A DNA stretch of 8,926 nucleotides from DASSFZ01 sp036514635 (lineage in GTDB: Bacteria > Chloroflexota > Anaerolineae > Fen-1058), in contig DATBWU010000050.1 in assembly GCA_036514635.1 (NCBI GenBank), positions 1 to 8,926 of the forward strand. The letters are read 5' to 3'. The first letter of the stretch is position 1. Each line of letters begins with the position of its first letter. Made by a program: the position numbers and the translations under genes. The notes under the pieces are model-generated. The model saw nothing but the letters and a program-made list of their open reading frames with translations. It had not been told where the DNA came from and did no database searches. Below, piece after piece: positions 6,933-8,926 of this stretch.

Positions 6933-7400
6933 GACCTCCCAATTGCGCCTCTCGGGACGTCACGATACGTGGGATCGCTGGGTGCTTACCTGGCTGTCAT
7001 TTGTTGCGCCGACTGTTCTTGCTCTCCCTGGATGAGAATTCCCGCAGCATAACAATCATCTGTGTGGGCGGAAGTGAGTTGTAGTGAGTCGCATACTTGC
7101 TGCCTGCCATCGGCGCGCGGGCAGGGGTTGATCCGTGGAAAGCGTATACGTCGCAAATAACAGAGCGCTGAAAGCTCGCCGGTCACCGAGGATGCGTCAC
7201 CAGTGCATTTGACTTTTCTGAAGTTGGAAGTAAATTATGTGCGAGTGCCGCCGATTAGCCCTATGCAAGAGGCTGATGATTGGAGAGGCATTGAGAATCT
7301 AAGCGCCGATCGCCGCGAACAAGTGGTGGCTGGCGCTTGTGTGTTTGTCAAGCATCGCAGTCTTCCTCATTGCTGCTTCGTCACACCGTCGGTCGACTGC
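6933..7400. other. Interval between convergent genes with no recognisable gene
   Basis: About 470 bases lie between the end of the kinase-CHAT operon and the end of the AAA-Csx3 gene, which converge here. Short open frames exist (minus 6986-7186, plus 7203-7553), but none has family motifs, convincing codon use or a good ribosome site, and the second overlaps Csx3 coding sequence. A GC hairpin (CCTGCC 7103-7108 / GGCAGG 7120-7125) and a 7-bp inverted repeat across the Csx3 stop (7389-7395 / 7406-7412) are present. Neither is followed by a T-run, so no intrinsic terminator can be called. Confidence 0.55.
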
Positions 7401-8546
7401 TTAGACGACCGAGCCGATTGTGGGTGCTCCTTCCGCTCGGCGGTAGACCACAACTGCCCCATCGACCTGGGGATAGTAGACTCCGATCCAGCTCGAAGTA
7501 CGGTAAGTGAGGATCAGACTGGTCCACAGCCAGTTGGGCAGTTTGCCGCTTAAGACGAGGCCCTGAGAAGCAGGAACTTGGGGGATTCGTAAGTCGCCCG
7601 CCTCGTCGTAGTTCAGATATGCGCTGGGGATGCGAAACTCCAAATGGATTGGATCCACTTGAGCCTGGATTTTGACCTGCAGGGGCGCATCGAGCGAGAT
7701 TTCACCCGTCTGTAACCCGAGCGATTTCACCCAGCCGAGGCGGATGTCGAACTGCCAGAAAGATGCCGGGCTGGTATGGGCGGCCAGTGCCGCGTACAGC
7801 CAGTTCGGGCCACGGCCGTAGAGGGCCATAGGCTGACCAGCCGGCATGATCTCGAGAAGACGCAACAAATGCTCCGGCTCCCAGCGATATTTCTCGCCTT
7901 CATTGGGGATATTCAGCATGGATGCCAGTTCTTCGATGATCCGGACGTTTTCGACCGGTGCATTCAATAGATTCGTCGTTGCCAGTTCGTCCGACGTATA
8001 GGCAAACAGGCCGGCCAGGCGCTGCACCAGTGCATCGACCGGCGGGCTGGCGACCTGGACTCCTCTTACAAGTCCGTTCACGACGCCGCGCAAGATCGGG
8101 CCGTCATCTGTTATTAAACTAGGTGAATCAAGTGATGAGCGCAAACTGGCGATTGTAATCAGGTTGTGTCGGGCTGCCAGCAATTGCCAGGATTCCAAAT
8201 CCGATTCCTCCTTATAGAGGAGAATAGCGTGCGTGCACTGGTCGAAAATGGCCTCTTGCTCACGCGTGGGCAACCCGCCGACATCGACGAGCAGCGGCAA
8301 GTGCCGAGTGGCGAGGCTCTGGCAAATATGCTCGACGAAGCCCAGCGTAAACGGTCCTTTCATTCGAATCGTCCGAACCGTTTCCTGGTCAGCCTCGTTT
8401 GACCAATCGCCTTCGTAGTCGGGTGCGGCGCGCAGGACGTAATGTTGAACACCGCGCTCGCGCAGAGCGTGGCTCAACGAATAACTCAGTACTGACTTGC
8501 CCGCATGGGGCGGGCCTCCCAACACGACAGCCGGAAAGAGGTTCAT
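7401..8546 (-). CDS. csx3: P-loop ATPase fused to tandem Csx3 (Crn3 ring nuclease) motifs, type III CRISPR accessory
   Basis: 381 residues from the ATG at 8546, chosen because AGAAAGGA lies 7 bases upstream; an ATG at 8609 in the same frame would overlap the divergent gene. Residues 1-180 form a P-loop NTPase: Walker A GPPHAGKS (11-18) and Walker B-like LLVDVGG (85-91, Asp88). The C-terminal part is Csx3. Residues 299-318 (PIHLEFRIPSAYL...) lead to GLVLSGKLPNWL (329-340) and then GVYYPQVDGAVVV (355-367). A second Csx3 core lies before it: ALYGRGPNWL (241-250), His257 and FDIRLGW (266-272). Stand-alone Csx3/Crn3 is about 110 residues and degrades cyclic tetra-adenylate made by type III effectors, working as stacked multimers. 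From memory of the archaeal AF1864 protein, the catalytic His, Asp and Arg map to the central copy (His257, Asp267, Arg269); the C-terminal copy has Tyr and Gln instead of the Asp and Arg. The ATPase probably couples nucleotide binding to cOA turnover, but its role is not established. Confidence 0.85.
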   Translation of the reverse strand: MNLFPAVVLGGPPHAGKSVLSYSLSHALRERGVQHYVLRAAPDYEGDWSNEADQETVRTIRMKGPFTLGFVEHICQSLATRHLPLLVDVGGLPTREQEAIFDQCTHAILLYKEESDLESWQLLAARHNLITIASLRSSLDSPSLITDDGPILRGVVNGLVRGVQVASPPVDALVQRLAGLFAYTSDELATTNLLNAPVENVRIIEELASMLNIPNEGEKYRWEPEHLLRLLEIMPAGQPMALYGRGPNWLYAALAAHTSPASFWQFDIRLGWVKSLGLQTGEISLDAPLQVKIQAQVDPIHLEFRIPSAYLNYDEAGDLRIPQVPASQGLVLSGKLPNWLWTSLILTYRTSSWIGVYYPQVDGAVVVYRRAEGAPTIGSVV

Positions 8547-8580
8547 CGCACAGTCCTTTCTGAATCGAAGAGGTGCCGGA
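8547..8580. promoter_or_regulatory. 34-base divergent start region with both ribosome binding sites
   Basis: Between the ATG of the ATPase-Csx3 gene (minus, 8546) and the TTG of the NE0113 gene (plus, 8581) there are only 34 bases. They hold a minus-strand AAAGGA and a plus-strand AGAGGTG (8569-8575). There is no room for two promoters, so each must lie inside the opposite coding sequence. I found no strong -10/-35 pair in either flank. Confidence 0.45.
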
Positions 8581-8926
8581 TTGGATTCTTCGAGTGTGCT
8601 GGTCGCCACGCTGGGTGGTCAACCTCAAGTCGTTACCTTCGCACTGGATGCGCTTCTGGCGCACGGCGAGATCATTCGCGACGTGATCGTTGTGCATCCC
8701 TCGCCCATCGGCGGGCGACTGCATCAAGCGTTGATGCGACTGGCGGCCGAGTTTCCGAGCGACGAATACCAGGGTCGCCTGTGCCACTTTCGATCCATTC
8801 CTATTCGTTCGACGCTTGGCCGGCTGGACGATATTCGTAGCGAGAGCGATGCCGACGCAACCTGGCTGACGATCCACGAACTGCTTGGCACGCTCAAGGC
8901 ACAGGGCAAGCGCATCCATTTGTGCC
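8581..8926 (+). CDS. Cas_NE0113-family CRISPR-associated protein (CARF-like; ring-nuclease related), 3' end outside window
   Basis: The frame is open to the window edge for 115 codons. The TTG at 8581 is preferred because AGAGGTG lies 5 bases upstream; a GTG at 8596 is the alternative. Residues 6-26 read VLVATLGGQPQVVTF and ALDALL, the conserved N-terminal strand, glycine loop and helix of the NE0113 (TIGR02584/PF09623) family. It continues with VIVVHPSP, the helix HQALMRLAAEF and a second segment HFRSIPI, followed by a region rich in Asp (DDIRSESDADATWLTIHELL) and the strand KRIHLC. This is a Rossmann-like CARF fold. Relatives sit next to Csm/Cmr genes and bind, and some cleave, cyclic oligoadenylates. 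Divergent pairing with Csx3 supports a role in damping or sensing cOA signals. The family call is strong; the catalytic activity is inferred. Confidence 0.8.
   Translation, partial: MDSSSVLVATLGGQPQVVTFALDALLAHGEIIRDVIVVHPSPIGGRLHQALMRLAAEFPSDEYQGRLCHFRSIPIRSTLGRLDDIRSESDADATWLTIHELLGTLKAQGKRIHLC

Noticed and set aside
7389..7412. Inverted repeat TCGGTCG / CGACCGA across the Csx3 stop, considered as a terminator
   Set aside because: There is a 10-base loop and no T-tract on the transcribed side, so it does not meet intrinsic terminator criteria.
7203..7553. 116-codon plus-strand frame between the convergent genes
   Set aside because: Its second half is antisense to Csx3 coding sequence, and it has no recognisable motif or good ribosome site.
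8499..8515. Hairpin GCCCGC-N5-GCGGGC near the Csx3 start
   Set aside because: It lies within the Walker A coding sequence and is explained by Gly/Ala codons; no regulatory context supports it.
8547..8609. Upstream ATG at 8609 for the ATPase-Csx3 gene
   Set aside because: It would add 21 Pro/Arg-rich residues without family character, overlap the divergent NE0113 gene, and ignore the strong AAAGGA site before the ATG at 8546.
6933..8926. CRISPR array expected near the type III genes
   Set aside because: No regularly spaced direct repeats are seen anywhere in the window.

Overview
The window looks like an accessory region of a GC-rich bacterial chromosome, most plausibly from Chloroflexota (Anaerolineae-like). 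That assignment is an inference from protein style: NACHT ATPases carrying formylglycine-enzyme (FGE-sulfatase) domains, kinase-CHAT fusions, Thr-Pro linked SH3b surface proteins, and a 'GGQPQVVTFALD' type NE0113 CRISPR protein. No rRNA, tRNA, CRISPR array or complete mobile element is visible.

Left (1-2469, minus strand): an NTPase gene of at least 801 codons runs off the left edge. It has an N-terminal leader, a NACHT core and the start of an FGE-sulfatase (C-type-lectin-like) domain, behind a good sigma70-like promoter. Between it and the next gene (2404-3512) there is no intact gene. This gap holds degraded pieces: a fragment resembling the C-terminal OB-fold tail of a DNA polymerase III alpha subunit (DnaE), a likely transposase N-terminus, a 22-residue piece resembling the start of a Phd/YefM antitoxin, and inverted repeats near the start of the next gene.

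Centre (3513-6932, plus strand): a two-gene operon. The first gene encodes an 865-residue fusion of a complete Ser/Thr protein kinase and a CHAT caspase-like protease (His533/Cys580), followed by a helical module and a beta-rich C-terminal module. Twenty-four bases later comes a membrane-anchored protein with Thr-Pro linkers, an SH3b-like domain and a beta-rich end. A kinase-protease effector paired with a surface-exposed sensor is a reasonable reading but unproven.

Right (7401-8926): two divergent genes that belong to type III CRISPR cyclic-oligoadenylate (cOA) signalling. On the minus strand is a P-loop ATPase fused to Csx3 (Crn3 ring nuclease), in which the Csx3 core motif occurs twice. 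The central copy keeps the candidate catalytic His/Asp/Arg and the C-terminal copy has lost them. On the plus strand, only 34 bases away, a Cas_NE0113-family (CARF-like, ring-nuclease-related) gene starts and runs off the right edge. The rest of a type III locus would be expected beyond the right end.

Overall the window juxtaposes three signalling or defence modules: NACHT-FGE, kinase-CHAT plus SH3b, and AAA-Csx3 plus NE0113. The most unusual item is the ATPase with tandem, asymmetric Csx3 motifs.
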